DNA of 5,179 nt from an uncultured Pirellula sp. (GTDB lineage: Bacteria > Planctomycetota > Planctomycetia > Pirellulales > Pirellulaceae), in assembly GCA_903837255.1 (NCBI GenBank), contig CAILTZ010000236.1, positions 1 to 5,179 on the forward strand, read 5' to 3'. The notes beneath the pieces were generated by a model. The model did not search any database, had not been told where the DNA came from, and saw nothing but the letters and a program-made list of their open reading frames with translations. This document shows, piece after piece, positions 4,544-5,179 of the stretch. Position 1 is the stretch's first letter; each line of letters begins with the position of its first letter. Made by a program: the position numbers and the translations under genes.

Positions 4544-5179
4544 ATGTCTGTCGTTTCTGCTTGTCGACTCTGCGGTCTGCTCGCGATCCTCACCCTAGCT
4601 AGCGCTACGGCTTATGGTCAACCTTTCCCAAACCGCAAATACGGCCAAGAGGATAAATTTCGTCAACTCGAAGAAGTCCTCCCAACCCCGAACTCTTACC
4701 GCAGCGCGAGTGGCGAGCCGGGGCCAGACTACTGGCAGCAGCGGGTCGACTACACCATCGACGTGCGATTGGATGAATCCGACCACTCGATTCACGGCTC
4801 CGAAACGATCCGGTATCGAAACCAATCTCCGCACTCTCTGCGGTACCTGTGGGTCCAACTCGACCCGAACATCTTCGCCCCAGACTCCGACGCCAATCGA
4901 ACACGGCCGGGCCGTATCGGCTTTGGAAACCGCGCGTCGATGTCCGAACTCGACGCGATCCTCGAACGAACCCAGCGCTTTGACGGCCGCTGTGAGATCC
5001 AAGGCGTCACCGATGCCCAAGGAAGAGGACTCGATACATTTACCGTCGATACCATGATGCGGATCGATCTGCCTGAACCGCTCCTGAGCGGCCAGGAGTT
5101 CTCGCTGAAAATCCAGTGGTCCTATCGGATCAACAACTCGAAACTCATCGGCGGTCGCACCGGCTATGAGCCCTTCGAA
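4544..5179 (+). CDS. Exported M1-family metallopeptidase (aminopeptidase), N-terminal part, cut by the window end
   Basis: The frame is open from ATG 4544 to the last base, giving 212 residues. M1 peptidases are zinc enzymes that usually release N-terminal amino acids from peptides. Residues 1-25 look like a signal peptide: Arg8, a hydrophobic core (about 9-21, LCGLLAILTLASA), then small residues with likely cleavage around Ala21 to Gly25, so export to the periplasm or beyond is expected. There is no lipobox cysteine. The family call rests on the start of the N-terminal beta domain: PDYWQQRVDYTIDVRLDE (61-78), IHGSETIRYRNQSPHSLRYL (83-102) and WVQLDPNIF (103-111), followed by FSLKIQWSYRIN (186-197). 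The GxMEN and HExxH zinc motifs would lie beyond the window, so catalytic competence is unknown. There is no clear Shine-Dalgarno. The start is chosen because the signal peptide follows it directly. Confidence 0.8.
   Translation, partial: MSVVSACRLCGLLAILTLASATAYGQPFPNRKYGQEDKFRQLEEVLPTPNSYRSASGEPGPDYWQQRVDYTIDVRLDESDHSIHGSETIRYRNQSPHSLRYLWVQLDPNIFAPDSDANRTRPGRIGFGNRASMSELDAILERTQRFDGRCEIQGVTDAQGRGLDTFTVDTMMRIDLPEPLLSGQEFSLKIQWSYRINNSKLIGGRTGYEPFE

Noticed and set aside
4198..4593. Minus-strand open frame of 131 codons, rich in Arg and Lys, covering the spacer upstream of the M1 peptidase gene
   Set aside because: It has no recognisable domain, overlaps the start of the M1 peptidase signal peptide, and runs through a strong intrinsic terminator near its 3' end. 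The structured RNA reading explains the same stretch better.
4614..5057. Plus-strand open frame of 147 codons in another frame within the M1 peptidase gene
   Set aside because: The frame starting at 4544 gives a signal peptide and the M1 N-terminal motifs without interruption to the window end, whereas the 4614 frame is low-complexity, rich in Ser, Thr and Arg.

Overview
The window looks like chromosomal DNA of a planctomycete, most likely a Pirellulaceae-type organism. This is an inference from protein style: two adjacent ExbD/TolR proteins, a divergent Ppx/GppA protein, an exported M1 peptidase with the DYWQQRVDYTIDV-type start, weak or absent Shine-Dalgarno sites on several genes, and mid-range GC. 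No rRNA or other taxonomic marker is present, so the assignment is moderate. I see no insertion sequence, phage gene, CRISPR array or tRNA.

Layout, left to right. Positions 1-180 carry the 3' end of a peptide-methionine sulfoxide reductase (msrA). Positions 181-330 are a convergent spacer packed with copies of a short ATCAGCG-type repeat in both orientations, forming an imperfect 21-nt inverted repeat. Positions 331-1202 on the minus strand hold two ExbD/TolR genes that overlap by 4 nt and share a promoter with an extended -10 at about 1223-1231. No ExbB/TolQ gene accompanies them. Divergent from them, 1351-2517 on the plus strand encodes LarC, which inserts nickel into the pincer cofactor. 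After a 70-nt gap with its own promoter-like sequence comes a 527-aa Ppx/GppA-family protein (2588-4171) whose usual catalytic motifs are altered. A 372-bp spacer follows. It holds a good intrinsic terminator on the minus strand, an upstream minus-strand promoter-like sequence and self-complementary sequence between them, together suggesting an unannotated small RNA of about 130 nt. The window ends inside a secreted M1-family metallopeptidase that starts at 4544 and is cut before its zinc site.

How the genes fit together. The ExbD pair should be inner-membrane parts of a proton-driven energy transducer that needs an ExbB-type partner encoded elsewhere. LarC and the Ppx/GppA protein are co-directional and may be partly co-transcribed, but I see no functional link between them. 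MsrA (oxidised protein repair) and the M1 peptidase (peptide breakdown outside the cytoplasm) belong to separate units. The least explained parts are the repeat-rich spacer at 181-337 and the candidate small RNA at about 4217-4348.
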